A model generated the notes under the pieces. It saw only the letters and a program-made list of their open reading frames with translations. It was not told where the DNA came from and searched no databases. The position numbers and the translations under genes were made by a program. Shown piece by piece: positions 36,551-48,668 of a stretch of DNA of 64,000 nt. The DNA comes from Oenanthe sinensis (Eukaryota > Streptophyta > Magnoliopsida > Apiales > Apiaceae). Position 1 is the stretch's first letter; the number at the start of each line of letters is the position of its first letter. The stretch lies in NCBI GenBank assembly GCA_028671895.1, contig CM053796.1, forward strand, positions 42,840,860 to 42,904,859, in the 5' to 3' direction.

Positions 36551-37315
36551 AATGGAATAAACTACAATGGAATTAATTTAGACCTGTAGCATGTTAATTG
36601 TTGGAAGTCATTTCAGGAGTGGCGTGCGCTTGTAATGATCTGTGCCTCCATGGTGGGCTCATTTGGTGTCAAATCACTATGGGCCATGAGCCCATGATAC
36701 CAGTTCCATATGCAACAATTCTGTAATCTGTACGACTCCCCCGCTTTTTTTATATGTTATTTTAATTTTTAACACACATTTTTATATTTTTTAATTTTAT
36801 ACGCAATAAAAGTTATTAATTTTAAAACTAAAATATATTATTATTATTTTAATTAAAAAAATAAAAATTTAAAAAAAAATAATTTTTACTATATGGTCAA
36901 AACACATAAATTTTTTCATGTATAACAAAAATCAAAATAATATAAAAAAATGGAGGCAATATATGTAAAACTGTAGAAGCAACAAATTTTATTGTTTTCA
37001 ACCGATATATCGTTTCGCATTTTTTATTCGTGTAACGAATTAAAAACATTATTTGTGACAACCGGGTCAAGTTCCGAATCTTTTTTGAAAATCAAGTCAA
37101 GTCCCGACTTTCGAATCCGAAATTAAGCTGACCCAAATGCAACAATTTGAATAATCCACAAGCACACCACAAACTCTAAAAAAATCATAATTTGTTAATA
37201 TACTTAATAGTAATACATTTATTTATGTATCGAACAAATTATCCCAATGTACTTAATATAAGCACAGGGTGTTACATTATTAACAAAACAGCCTTTTCAT
37301 AAGATACATACAGAA
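36551..37315. other. Intergenic with a possible worn MITE
   Basis: 36734-36959 shows the layout of the carbonic anhydrase MITE family (CGACTCCCCC..., ACACACATTTTT..., ACTATATGGTCAAAACACA..., ending TGGAGGCAATA), but the ends are degraded. No gene. Confidence 0.4.
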
Positions 37316-37410
37316 GTTTAAACACAAGTCGTCGGTGTTCGTCCATGTACATAATTGTCATACCACAAAATTTGCCTTAACCCCGAAGTATATCGCCTAT
37401 ACATGCGCAC
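37316..37410 (+). repeat. Upstream copy of a promoter-proximal segment of nucleoredoxin 1
   Basis: This stretch (AACACAAGTCG, GTCCATGTACATAATTGTCA, GCCTTAACCCCGAAGTATAT, CGCCTATACATGCGCACA) is repeated directly at 38090-38175, just above the nucleoredoxin start. The copies are about 775 bp apart and roughly 85-90% alike by eye. Confidence 0.85.
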
Positions 37411-37646
37411 ATAATCACATCTATACTATATTATTATAAGTGAATACATGTTTATTTGATTAATTCAACGTCTTTCAAAAATATTATAAGTGCTTTCTAA
37501 AAAAGGTTAAATATATATAATTTATTTCATTAAATTTAATTTATAAATATTAATTTCCTAATTAAAATATATCTCTAAATAAAATTCATATATTTTATTC
37601 TATTTAAATACAACTAATAAAGTAATATTAATCTCCTAACTAAATA

Positions 37647-37897
37647 CTCCCTCCGTCCCAACCAATTCTTTACACTTTCCTTTTTGGGACGTCCCACCCA
37701 ATTCTTTACATTACTAAAAATAGTAACTTTTAACAATAAATATATTATTACATCCACTACTTCACTCCACTTTTTCAACACTTTACACTATTACACCCAC
37801 TACTTCATTTATTTTAACAATAAAATCACTATTACACCCACTATCCTTGGTCTCCGTGCCCGGACCAAATGTAAACATTTGGCCGGGACGGAGGGAG
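37647..37897. mobile_element. Stowaway-like MITE, 251 bp
   Basis: Starts CTCCCTCCGTCCCAACCAAT and ends GGCCGGGACGGAGGGAG, with TA on both sides. It lies between the two copies of the nucleoredoxin upstream segment. The 91-codon frame crossing it is not a gene. Confidence 0.9.
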
Positions 37898-38089
37898 TAA
37901 TATATCTAAATAGAACCCACAAACATTATTCCTTTGAAATACAAGTAAAATTCATATAAAAAAATATTTAACACACATAATATTCTAAATAATTTTTAAT
38001 AAAGAAAAATAAATTCAAACCATATAAATAAAATATAAAAATATATAAAAAATGCAATCCACGCATGACACGCGATACAAACTGATATA

Positions 38090-38310
38090 TTTAAACCCAA
38101 GTCGTGCGTCCATGTACATATTTGTCATACTACAAAAATTGCCTTAACCCCCAAGTATATCGCCTATACATACACATATATTCTTCTCCTGTAAATACAT
38201 TCTCCCCCATTTCTCTCGTTGTCTCCACAAGCTTCTTTTCAGCTTTAGTTTCACTCTCTTGTTTCAATTTTAATCATCTTAATATAATTTTCTCTGCAAA
38301 AATATAGAAG
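38090..38310 (+). promoter_or_regulatory. Nucleoredoxin 1 promoter and 5' leader
   Basis: Holds the downstream copy of the duplicated segment (38090-38175), then a CT-rich leader (TCTTCTCC, TCTCCCCC, TCTCTCG) and the start codon at 38311. The precise transcription start is not visible. Confidence 0.5.
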
Positions 38311-41002
38311 ATGGCGGAGGTTCTAGAAGCTTCTGGTTCGCACGATGTCCTGTCTCTGCTTTCTTCTCCGACAAGAGATCGCCTCGTACGAAACTCCGGT
38401 GATCTGGTAACTTTATTTAATCTCTAATCCTCTGTAGTGTTTTATATATGACATGCCATGTATATAGTATATTTACAAAGTTAAATAAATGTATAGTTGA
38501 TTTGTAGTCCACTGTTTTTCACTCTGTTTCTGTACATTTTCTAATTTGATTTATTAATTGATGATCATTTTCTGGAATAATTTTGGTGAAGAATTAAGTG
38601 ATTAAAACATTGATATAAGGATGAATTTTGAAGATAGGGGTTGGTTTGAATTTTACACTGCTTGAACTTATATTTATTTGTTTAGCCCATTAATTTTGGT
38701 TTACTGTCAAATAATTAGAAACCTAAGAGCATTTTGATGTCAAATAATTCGTTACTTGTAATTTCGAAGCCAATGATACAGCTTAGTACTGTTTTTTCGT
38801 CTTTAAAGACTTGCTCCTGCTTTTAGACTTGGCTGATATGATAAATCCTTGTATTAATAATTTGATTGCAATTTTTTATTCTGTTTTGTCGATAATATGG
38901 ACTGAGTAGTGCTAATTCAATTTGAGGGCAGAAACTTCGTACAAGAGTTGACTTTGCATCTGTGGTTTTAGGTTAAAATCGATGGGTTGAAAGGGAAGAC
39001 GGTTGGTTTATACTTCTCAGCCTCATGGTGTGGTCCATGTCATCGTTTCACTCCCAAGTTGGTGGATGTGTACAATGATGTATCTGCGAAGGGAGGGTTC
39101 GAGGTTGTATTTGTTTCAGCCGATGAAGATGTTGAATCTTTTAATGAGTATTTCTCCGTGATGCCCTGGGTTGCTGTTCCCTTTTCTGATTCTGACACAC
39201 GTGATAAGTTGAATGACTTGTTCAAAGTGAGTGGGATTCCGCACCTTGTTTTACTAGATGAGTATGGCAAAGTTTTGAGTGATGAAGGGGTTTTGATCAT
39301 TAGTGATTATGGAGCACAAGGGTACCCTTTTACACCACAGCATCTGAAAGAACTCAAGGAGAAGGAAGAAGAATCTAGGAGGAACCAATCCTTGAGTTCC
39401 ATTCTAGTGTCGCAGTCTCGCGACTTTGTACTTTCAGCTGATGGGAAGGCGGTGAGTTTAAATGCTTAGAGTTTTACAAATTGTAAGCTTTAAGTAATGT
39501 AATTTTTGCAATTCAAATTAATTTTATCTGTCATGTTGTCTCGAAAAATGACAGGTACCTGTCAATGAGCTTGAAGGGAAAACTATAGCTCTGTATTTCT
39601 CAGTGGTATCATACAACATATCAGCTGTATTCACTGAAAAGCTTGTTAAAGTTTATAAAGAACTGAAAGAGAAAGGGGAAAACTTTGAAATTGTGACTAT
39701 TCCCCTTGATGATGATGAAGAATCATTCAAACAAGGGCTGGAAAGTGCCCCTTGGCTTTCCCTGCCTTTCAAGGACAAAAGCTGTGAGAAACTGATCAGG
39801 TACTTCGAGCTTTCAACCTTACCCACTGTAGTCATCTTAGGGCCAGATGGGAAGACTCTTCATCCAAATGTGGCTGAGGCAATAGAAGAACATGGGATCC
39901 TGGCTTACCCTTTTACACCTACGAGGTTTATTGAGCTTGACGAGATGGTAAAAGCTAAGCGAGAAAAGCAAACATTGGAGTCTATTTTGGTTTCAGGAGT
40001 GCAAGATTTCGTAATTGCAAAAGACGGAGTCAAGGTGAGATTCATAAAAGTTATGCTGCTTTCTCTATTCTATCTATACTATGAATATTTTGTTGTTTGA
40101 TATAAGTTGTAGATGTTATACACTGAGCTTTTTTAAGTAGAAACACCATGTTGATCAAATATTCAGTTGCTACGATTTCAGGCCAAGGAAGGGAAAAAAA
40201 GGGAGCTAAAAACCAAATAGTTTCAAAGCTTTGCCAAAATTTTAATCTGTATGTAATTTTTCTGCGAGAGAGCTGTTTTAGATACTAATGAAATTTCCTC
40301 TTGCAGGTTCCTGTGGCTGACCTTGTTGGGAAAAATATTCTACTTTATTTCTCTGCCCACTGGTGTCCTCCATGTCGTGCTTTCACACCAAAGCTTATTG
40401 AAGTGTACCACACAATTAAGTCAAAGGATGCTGCCTTTGAATTAATCTTTATCTCCAGTGATAGAGACCAAACCTCCTTTGATGAGTACTTTTCTGGAAT
40501 GCCATGGTTGGCACTTCCATTTGGTGACACGAGGAAGGCATCATTGAGTGGTCTATTTAAGGTTCGCGGCATTCCAATGTTAATAGCTATTGGACCATCT
40601 GGCAAAACTATCACAACAGAAGCTAGAGATCTTGTTATGCTTCATGGCGCTGAGGCTTATCCCTTCACAGAACAGCGGTTGAAGGAAATTGAGGCAGAGC
40701 ACGAGGAGATGGCAAAGGGGTGGCCTGAGAAGGTTAAGCATACACTTCACGACGAACATGAGCTGGTTCTCACTCGTTCTCGGATTTACATTTGTGATAA
40801 ATGTGACAAGGAGGGACATATTTGGGCATTCAATTGTGAAGAATGCAACTTTGATCTTCATCCAAAATGTGCTCTGGAGGAAAACATGGACACCAAAGAT
40901 GGTGCTGGTGCTGGTGCTAATGTTGAGGAGGTTGATATCAAAAACGAAGAGAATCCCAAAGAAGGATGGGTTTGTGATGGAGATGTTTGCTTCAAAGCTT
41001 AA
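38311..41002 (+). CDS. NRX1: Nucleoredoxin 1: three thioredoxin-like domains plus a C1-like domain
   Basis: Thiol-disulfide oxidoreductase that reduces cysteines of target proteins. Exons 38311-38406, 38972-39451, 39555-40034 and 40307-41002 give 583 aa; all introns are phase 0 and GT-AG. Domain 1 has WCGPC at 51-55. Domain 2 (about 193-352) has lost the active site, reading SVVSYNISAVF where WCxxC should be. Domain 3 has WCPPC at 371-375. A Cys/His-rich C1-like region follows at about 500-542 (ICDKCDKEGHIW, CEECNFDLHPKC), then a short acidic tail ending CFKA. Exons 2 and 3 are each exactly 480 nt and carry one domain apiece. Length and order match plant NRX1. The start is the first ATG after the leader (MAEVLEASG). 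Confidence 0.95.
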
Positions 41003-41767
41003 AAGTTTTACTACATGAGAAGTGAATTTGTCAGACCTTTACCTTCTCTTAAATAATTGATGAATAAGGAGTGTGTGTTACTTGTTGAGACTTGATACCA
41101 TATTTCCTTGTATAACAAGAGCTTGATCCTACTAGTTTACAAAGGGATTATATGTATAATATTTACCTGTTTTTAAGTATTTGACGACTCTCTATGTCTG
41201 TGCATGGTTCTAATCAACGTATTTACCTTCTTCCATCTGCTGCAATTCCATCCATGGCTAGGAGTTTAAAAGGAGAGGCTAGGAGTTTAAAAGGAGAAGT
41301 GAAATAACAGGCTGTGTGTGTTTCATAATTTCAATTTTTTCAACACAAAATCATGCATGTGTTTCCATTAGCAAGTTCAACTGTAATCAGCTAAAGCCTG
41401 ACACCCTTAAATATGGAACGTAATCAGCTAGAGCCTCACACCACAGTCTGTCACAAACCCTCTCCAGCTGTGGGAATATAGACAGTTAGACACAGTAGAT
41501 ATTTTTTCCGTATGTTGTAACTTGTAAGCACCGAGTTTATGACACAACGATAAGATATATGTTTCACTTTGTGTTTCGTCATCTGAAAATTTATGATTCA
41601 ATTACCATTAAGATTAACAGGATTCAATTAACTTATTCTTATATTTATTATTTTAATAATATTTTTTAGTTTTATATAATATTATATTTTAAAATATTAT
41701 TATATTCTTTTGTTTAAATTAAATTAATGCTCAAATTAACCCAAGATTAAAATTTCAAGATAGTTTT
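41003..41767. other. Nucleoredoxin 3' flank
   Basis: A 21-bp tandem duplication (GGCTAGGAGTTTAAAAGGAG twice) lies at about 41256-41297. The rest is AT-rich spacer with no gene. Confidence 0.6.
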
Positions 41768-42120
41768 AAGTTGAACCAAGTGAATAGAAAGAAACACCCT
41801 CAGATGAGTGAATACAAACAATTGGACTGGGGCTGCTCAGAGTTAAAAAGTTGTTGAAATCTTTGCTACTCAGATACATCTATCTCCTTTGCTACTGGTA
41901 TCACAGCTCTTTAAAAATCTTTTCTTTATCCCCCCTATCTCTCTGTATGTATCATTTATATCTGTATGCATATTATCTCTGTGTTTGCTTATCCAATAGC
42001 TATGGATTTATCTGTTATCTCGTGCGTTTACATTTTATTATAATTCTTGATTGCTAAAGATTTTACATATTAATTTCCTTTTTCGTGTACCGAAAAGTGG
42101 TTCTGGATTTTTTTTAAATC
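41768..42120 (+). repeat. Upstream copy of the DUF220 gene leader region
   Basis: Shares an ordered series of words with 43158-43545: GAAAGAAACACCCT, GATGAGTGAATACA, TTGGACT, TTGAAATCTTTGC, ACTCTTTAA/AGCTCTTTAA, CTCCCTGTATATATC/CTCTCTGTATGTATC, GCTATGGAT and TTTTACATATTAATTTCC. It has no start codon with a matching downstream exon, so it is a non-coding duplicate. Confidence 0.8.
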
Positions 42121-43157
42121 TAGTTTCTTATAATCTATACCAGCCATGAACTTGCTATGCATGACAATAACAAGTACAATTCTTGACTGAAATTAATTGC
42201 TGATTTCAACAACAGGGACAGCTCTGAAACAATTTATTGTTTTTCCTAGTTTAGGAGGTTGGTAAAGATTTTTGTCACTAGGCAGGCTATCAATTCTCTC
42301 AGTTCTGACACATTAATTCACATTAAGCCATTTTTGCTGTTATCAATTGCATTGCTGTCATCAAAACTATCATAACATTGTTGCCACAAAGATTTACCTC
42401 GTAGTCATTGTGTTTGTATAGTATATTGTTACCAAGATTTACTCATCTTGTTACGATGAGTTTCCTGGTATTTGTATGATATATTGCTTGGATCAGTCTT
42501 GTCTCTAAATGCAAGAGAAAAGTTATGTATTACACTATAATCAGATAATCCAACCATATATTCCCAAGTAGGAGACTTCTTCCTGCAAAGTTCTGTGCAA
42601 AAGCTCTAGCTTTATCAAGTTTAAGTTTAAGATAGTTCAGTTTTACCAATATAGCATCTCTAATCGCTTTTGGTTGCTCTGTCCTTTTTTCTTTTAATTT
42701 TCTTCTTTACTGCCAAAAACCTCAATACCATAGGAACCTAATTACTCTGTTGACATGCATTCTGCATCGGTTGATTTTAATAAACCAGGCAACCTCAATG
42801 ATGCGATAGCCCTTCTCTAACCTTTAAGTGTTTTTTTCTCTATCTGTCGAAAGTGAGATTGGTGATTCCGATCAACTAATTAATATTTGCAACTGGTCGC
42901 TGCTGCCATGTTTAGCTCAAGAATCTGACCTGATTCGCAACATGATTTACAGAGACAAAACACGAAAATGATTCGATCCACTCGAATATGATCCAAAATA
43001 ATTCGTTTATTAGAATTTTATTCCTTTAAGCCTAAATATTCGGTTTCATTAGATTTCAAGAATTTTTACGCCGACCTAAAATTGACCCATTGACCGAAAC
43101 TGCCACAGTTGTAATAAACTTCTTGGTCATAATCAATGTGCATAAAGAGTGAATAGA
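42121..43157. other. Intergenic, nothing recognised
   Basis: Spacer between the duplicated leader segments. No gene, RNA or transposon end supported. Confidence 0.5.
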
Positions 43158-43681
43158 TGAGTGTGAGAAAGAAACACCCTGATGAGTGAATACATGTATT
43201 GGACTTCTTGAAATCTTTGCATCTGGAATCAAATTAAATATTGCTAATCAAGTCTCTTTACTATTGGTAATGCAAGTTTGCAACTCTTTAATACCTGCTC
43301 TTTTTCTACTTATACTTCTCTCAGTCTCCCTGTATATATCTATCTACACACACACACCTACCTATATATAATTCTATGGATGTTACATGTGTGTTTTCTT
43401 TAGCTAGAAGTATGGTTTTATGTGTTATACCTTGTGTATTCACATTATTATCAGTGGGGGTTTCTATGTCTCTAAGCTATTTTACATATTAATTTCCAAA
43501 TTATTCTGCAGGAAATTGGTTCCAAATTGGCATTTTTCACAATTTAGGTTAGGGTGCCTCTAACCCAGATACGAATTTCCAATTTCAACCTAATTGCATG
43601 TTTGCACCGAAAGAAATTCTTAAATTACGATCTGCGGCTGGAAGAAAACACTAAATACAATTTAATTAACATTTGTGACAA
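43158..43681 (+). promoter_or_regulatory. Presumed promoter and leader of the DUF220 gene
   Basis: The copy of the duplicated segment adjacent to the gene. A plausible leader acceptor (TTCTGCAG|GAAATTGG, about 43512) suggests that the 5'UTR is spliced. The start codon is at 43682. Confidence 0.4.
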
Positions 43682-45538
43682 ATGTGGAATATTATGGATA
43701 AGATAAAGGAGATTGTAACTAGCTTAAATTCTAAAATAAATGGCAAGGAAGATTCAAATGTGACTATTCCGGCATTGTGTGGCTTCTTGGTTCAGCTTCC
43801 TGAACAACTTAATAGTAGACTAAAGGTGAGTCATTCTTTGTAACAATAGGTGTTGATATAATATTAATTAGAATAACAGTGACCTTTTGTTGTGCTATTG
43901 TAGTCACAATTCAGAAGGTCAATAAAAGATGAGGATGAAGTCTCGGCTATCTCCATAAGGAAATACAAAGATTTATCATCCATCTTTGATGTTAGTCTAG
44001 AAAAACAACTTGATGCATGGAAAGAAAATCCTTTCTGGATTGAACAACCCCCAGATATCAAGGTAGGCTAAACTTTACAATTAATGTGATATCAAGCACT
44101 TTGAACTTTTGGCACAAAAAAAAAAGACTTTCCTGATCTTTCAAGCCAGAATGTGAAAGCTTATCTTAACGTAATATATAGTTTATCATAGTTAGTAATT
44201 GATATATTTGAATTCTGCCGATGCTAAACATTCTAAAGAGGATATTGCTAACTTACTACCTCTCATTAAGCAAAGTCATGTTTGCAGGTCACTGTTCCTA
44301 AAGGTTCTTTAAGTCATCTGACTCTTGATGTTAATGTTGGGTTGCCCCCAGATGCATTGTACAACATTGTCACGGACCCTGATAATAAGAGGGTGTTCAA
44401 AAATATTAAGGTACTTAAATTGTAATCATCAGAAAATATTCGCTTTCTACGAGTAATGCTATTTTTTTATTAGTTTGGCACATAGGAGTAAATTGATAGT
44501 GTATTTGCCATGTTTATTTGAATATTGTGTATGCCTATCTATTTTTCACTGGCAGGAAGTAATATCCAGAAAAGTTTTGGTTGATGAAGGTACGAGGCAA
44601 GTGGTTGAAGTGGAGCAAGCAGCTTTATGGAGGTTTCTTTGGTGGTCGGGGACAATCTCAGTTCATGTATTAGTTGATCAAAATAGAGAAGATTATACGG
44701 TAAAAATTTAATGATCAGGTTGCATGCTTAGTGGTTAAATAATGAATGATCTAGGAAATATTGATGCAACTACTTTTCTTGATCAAATTCTTCTTACCTG
44801 CTGTTAACACAGACATGCAATAGGTATACTACAATAAGTGAAAGTTTCAATTTAGCTATTACAATATCCGATCATCTTAAATATAAGGGTTGGATCTTGA
44901 CATGTATTTATGGTAGTTACCATAAGCTGCATCTGCATTGAATCTAATTTAGTTGCACTTAGATTATCATGGTCTGTGAACTGATCATAGCTGATGATAA
45001 ACTATTTAGAATATAGTGCCTATTACTGTATTTTCGAGTATGGTGTTTACGCATGCTTATTTCCTGTGTGTGTTAGATGAAATTCAAGCAATTAAGGGCG
45101 GGATTTATGAAAAGATTCGAAGGTTGCTGGAAAATGGAACCACTGCTACTTGACACAGAACTCTGTCATCCCCTCAAACCTGAAACAGTGAAGGATTATG
45201 TATTGTACACCAAAGGCAAAGGAAGAATCGGATCAAAGTTGAGTTTGGAGCAAATCATCGAGCCGGCAATAGTCCCTCCGCCACCTATTTCCTGGTATCT
45301 CAGAGGAATTACCACTAGAACCACGGAGATGCTGATAAATGATTTGCTTGCTGAAGCTGCCAGAATTAGAGGATTTTCTAGCAATGAAAATGCTATTGAG
45401 CATGTTATCTCTGAGAAAATATATGATGAATGCCAGTTAGATGAATTAGGTGACATCAAAGAAAGATGGACAATGCGAAGAAAAATTTCTAGACAATCCA
45501 ATAAAAGGTTGCTTTTGGCTACAAAAATACAAGGGTAA
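43682..45538 (+). CDS. DUF220 (SRPBCC-like) family protein, 5 exons
   Basis: Plant protein of unknown biochemical role, similar in layout to the Arabidopsis DUF220/OBP32pep group and probably with a START-like lipid-binding fold. Exons 43682-43825, 43904-44062, 44288-44410, 44556-44699 and 45077-45538 give 343 aa with phase-0 GT-AG introns. Visible conserved blocks are DAWKENPFWIEQPP, VTVPKGS followed by VNVGLPPDALYNIVTDPDN, EVISRKVLVDEGTRQVVEVEQ, ALWRFLWWSGTISVHVLVDQ, and FMKRFEGCWKMEPL. These are followed by a proline run PPPPISWYLRG and TTEMLINDLL. The family name is given from memory of these blocks. No signal peptide or membrane segment is seen. The start is the first ATG of the frame (MWNIMDKI); a downstream Met is possible. 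Confidence 0.85.
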
Positions 45539-46274
45539 TTTTCATGTGCCATCTTCCTTTGGTAGTTGAGCTTGCATGTGACATGTTACATTATCCAGCA
45601 ATATATAATCAAGAATCACGTTTGTTTTATATACACAATAATATAATATGTAGTTTGGCCTGTTTGTGTTTTGGTATTTAGACATTTAATGGTATTATAC
45701 AGCTGCTATATCCTCTTTAGCATTGAATTGCTTATAAGCATCAGTATACATACACACATTATATGTATATTTTCACACGAAAGAGGAAAATGTCTAAAAC
45801 ACATTCAGCTTATACAAATATATTCTATTATTAAGGTCTAGGTTCTTGTTCAGTATAGAATGGATCCGAATGCTACACTTACAGATGATTCACTATCATG
45901 ATATATATTTGTAGCAATATGTCTGGTTTGCATCAACATGTACTGCTTAGTGCTACCTAAACCAAATGTATAGTTAAAGACTATGCTTCCTTTTAGGCTT
46001 CTATCTTACTCAAATGCAAATATGCAGTATTGAGTATACTATAAATATTTACTTTTAGTTCCACTTTTACGTTTTATATGAAGAGACTTTTCACCTTGCT
46101 CAATTTCAAGATCATTACTCAATGCATTGACAAGCATTAACTTGAATTAGTGGATCGTATTCCGCTTTAGGCTGTACTATCTTGGGTTTAGTTAGCTAGC
46201 TCTGATTGGTTTTCTTTGTCATTTCTATGGACAAGTCCTTTGTTATTCGGACTTGGTTGGAAGTGTCCATCATG

Positions 46275-46316
<42 letters not shown>

Positions 46317-47283
46317 AAAATGAGTGTTCAAGTGTCCATACACATGTCCGAGTGTCGAGTGTCTGCCACGGGTACTTGATGCAAAACGAACAGTTGGGGT
46401 AAGCAACATCCAACAGGTTACTTTTGGTTTGTACAACACATATAGGATTAAGATTTGCTACACAGTTTGAGCCCTGTATGCCAGTGGGCATCTCTCTATA
46501 GAAAAAGTATCTTGAATGCTGAGTTGTATTTACTACATATTACATCTGATACCAAGTTGGTGGCAGTTGTGCAATTATGGTTAAAAAAAATTATGCCCTT
46601 AAGCTAGTCAAGTTAAGAGTATCAGAACATTTAACTACTTCCTTTGTGAACCCTAGATGCCTTCACTATCCATTAGGTCAATATGAATACTGGTCGACGA
46701 ATTTAGCTGCTTTTGCAGACATTTTAACATATTAAGTATTATGATATTCTTTCCAATAGTAATCGTCAGCTGGTGAAAGAAGAAATAATATCCTATTTTT
46801 GTGTAGTATATGTCAGTAGATTTTTCTGATTATGGCAATTCCCTTGCCATATTACCTTGCCTTTATTAATTTGTCCATCAGCCAGTCTATTATGTATTAT
46901 TTTTGTAATTGCATAATTTATGTACCTGGTTCTTTGTCTGGTACTTGAGAAGTATATGAAAAGAATTCGTTTGTAGTGATAAAATAAGTTTAGACATGGT
47001 TACTACTCAAATGCATCCTTAAGCTGTGGTACTGTAGCTGATGAGTTTCATCATTCTCATCTGTAACTAGATATCAATTGGGAGGGATAAAGTACAGGGT
47101 TAATTAATTTCTTTGCCAATAGTTGTAAATGGATTCGTTACTGAGGACTTATATATACTTTGTGAAGCTTCACGCCCAGAAACAAATATCTTAGCGAAAG
47201 TATCAGTGAGTAGTCTTAGAAAATTACTAGTATTATGAGTACACCAACATGACACTGAAGATTTAGCTACATTATCCTGATCC
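45539..47283. other. Convergent intergenic region between the DUF220 gene and galactinol synthase
   Basis: Contains a TG microsatellite at about 46285-46312. No gene supported; an 83-codon minus frame is low-complexity across the microsatellite. Confidence 0.6.
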
Positions 47284-47838
47284 TTAAGTAGTCAATTGTG
47301 AAAAGACATAAGAAATTGCGTGCTCTTGGATGGAATCCGTTACAGATGATCTCGAGCATATCTCTCCCTCTTGGGCAGAGTTCTCAGCATTAAAGTTCAG
47401 TGACTCATCATTGTAAATATCCCACCATTTGGCAACCAACATCTTAATGTCTTCTCTATCCATGTTAGCTTCTTTGCCTGTGTACCTCCATGGCTTTGAT
47501 CCCTATATTAGAAAGTTAAACCAAATAGGTCAAAGTGTTTGGAACGATAGGTTAGTTTTATTTATAATTTGAGATAAGACTTGATCGCAGAAGAGAGCTT
47601 ACAGCAGCACAGTAGTGCACGACTTTTACTTCTTCTAGGTCAACATTCTCTGGGTGATGCCACAACATTGCTAGAACCAGATTGTATGCTAGAGGAATGG
47701 GCTTGTACATGTGGTTGAAGAACATGTTCAAGAAATCCTATGAATAACTGATTAGTTAGATATGTAAAATCACTTCTATACTATTGTTTATGTGATGCTT
47801 ATATGAATTGTATGCACATATGCATGCATGCGTGCTGG

Positions 47839-47885
<47 letters not shown>

Positions 47886-48668
47886 TCTATATATTAACTG
47901 CTTACTTGCTCAGCAAAGGGGGTTGGGACAGTGATAAGAAGAGTGTGTAGAAGGCTTTCATAAACTAAGTGACTAGGTTCAAATACGAACATTCCCGCAT
48001 TAAAGTACAAGGGAGGTGGACAACCCATCTCAGCAGGCCATTTCACTTTCTCTGAGCACTGCTGGCAATACCCAATTGAATACTGGGGGGAGTGGCTCCA
48101 TGTCTTCTCACAGAAGCAATCCTTTACAGCATAGAAGTACCCATCTGGCATCTCAAATAGATGGTCAATGTTTTCAAACACTTGGATGTCGGCATCAAGG
48201 TAAACCATCTTCGTGTATTCAAACTGAAATCACACATAGAAGCATTTTTGAGTACCAGTGCACATCATCAACATGTAAGACGTACATGATAAGTTAGTTT
48301 AAGATGATTCATAAGCAATAATGTTTTCTTACATTCCATATACGGAGTTTAGAGTAGTTGATCACATAGTAAGCCATTGCAAACTGAACCTGGTTCTCTG
48401 GCGGATAGATGGGCTCAATCTCTTGTATTATGCAGCCCTGAGACCTTAATAACTCACGGTGTTCTTGAGGCACATCGGGCAACATTGCTACCACAAGAGG
48501 GTATGCACTCTTCACCTTCCTTAGACCCTTAGCCAGCCCCACCACTCCTTTGACGTAGTCACCGGTGCCTGCTAAAAATGTCACATAAGCTCTATTCTCG
48601 TAGCCTATTTTCTGAGTAGTTAAGTTTCTACTACAAGTAAAGTTGTCTACAGGTACTCCCGGAGCCAT
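47284..48668 (-). CDS. Galactinol synthase (GT8), 4 exons
   Basis: Makes galactinol from UDP-galactose and myo-inositol, the committed step to raffinose-family oligosaccharides; cytosolic. Minus-strand exons 48668-48333, 48223-47906, 47737-47603 and 47502-47284 give 335 aa with phase-0 introns. GT8 features: the nucleotide-sugar/Mn-binding DxD at Asp122-Ala-Asp124 in MVYLDADIQVF, FNAGMFVFEPS, and HYCAAGSKPW (His259 to Trp268). The N-terminal RAYVTFLAGTGDYVKGVVGLAKGL is typical. Length is normal, but the C-terminus ends VFSQLTT instead of the APSAA pentapeptide seen in many galactinol synthases. It is related to stress- and seed-type enzymes, but the expression class cannot be read here. It is convergent with the DUF220 gene. 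Confidence 0.95.
47840..47880. repeat. (CA)n microsatellite in galactinol synthase intron 2
   Basis: About 18-19 CA units followed by TATATA, within the intron between the 47906-48223 and 47603-47737 exons, some 25-30 bp beyond the donor site. Confidence 0.95.

Noticed and set aside
37684..37959. 91-codon plus-strand frame
   Set aside because: Lies almost wholly inside the Stowaway-like MITE at 37647-37897.
40345..40861. Two long minus-strand frames within nucleoredoxin
   Set aside because: Antisense shadows of exon 4, which has strong thioredoxin and C1-like motifs on the plus strand.
40689..41018. 109-codon plus-strand frame overlapping the nucleoredoxin C-terminus
   Set aside because: Out-of-frame shadow of the C1-like region.
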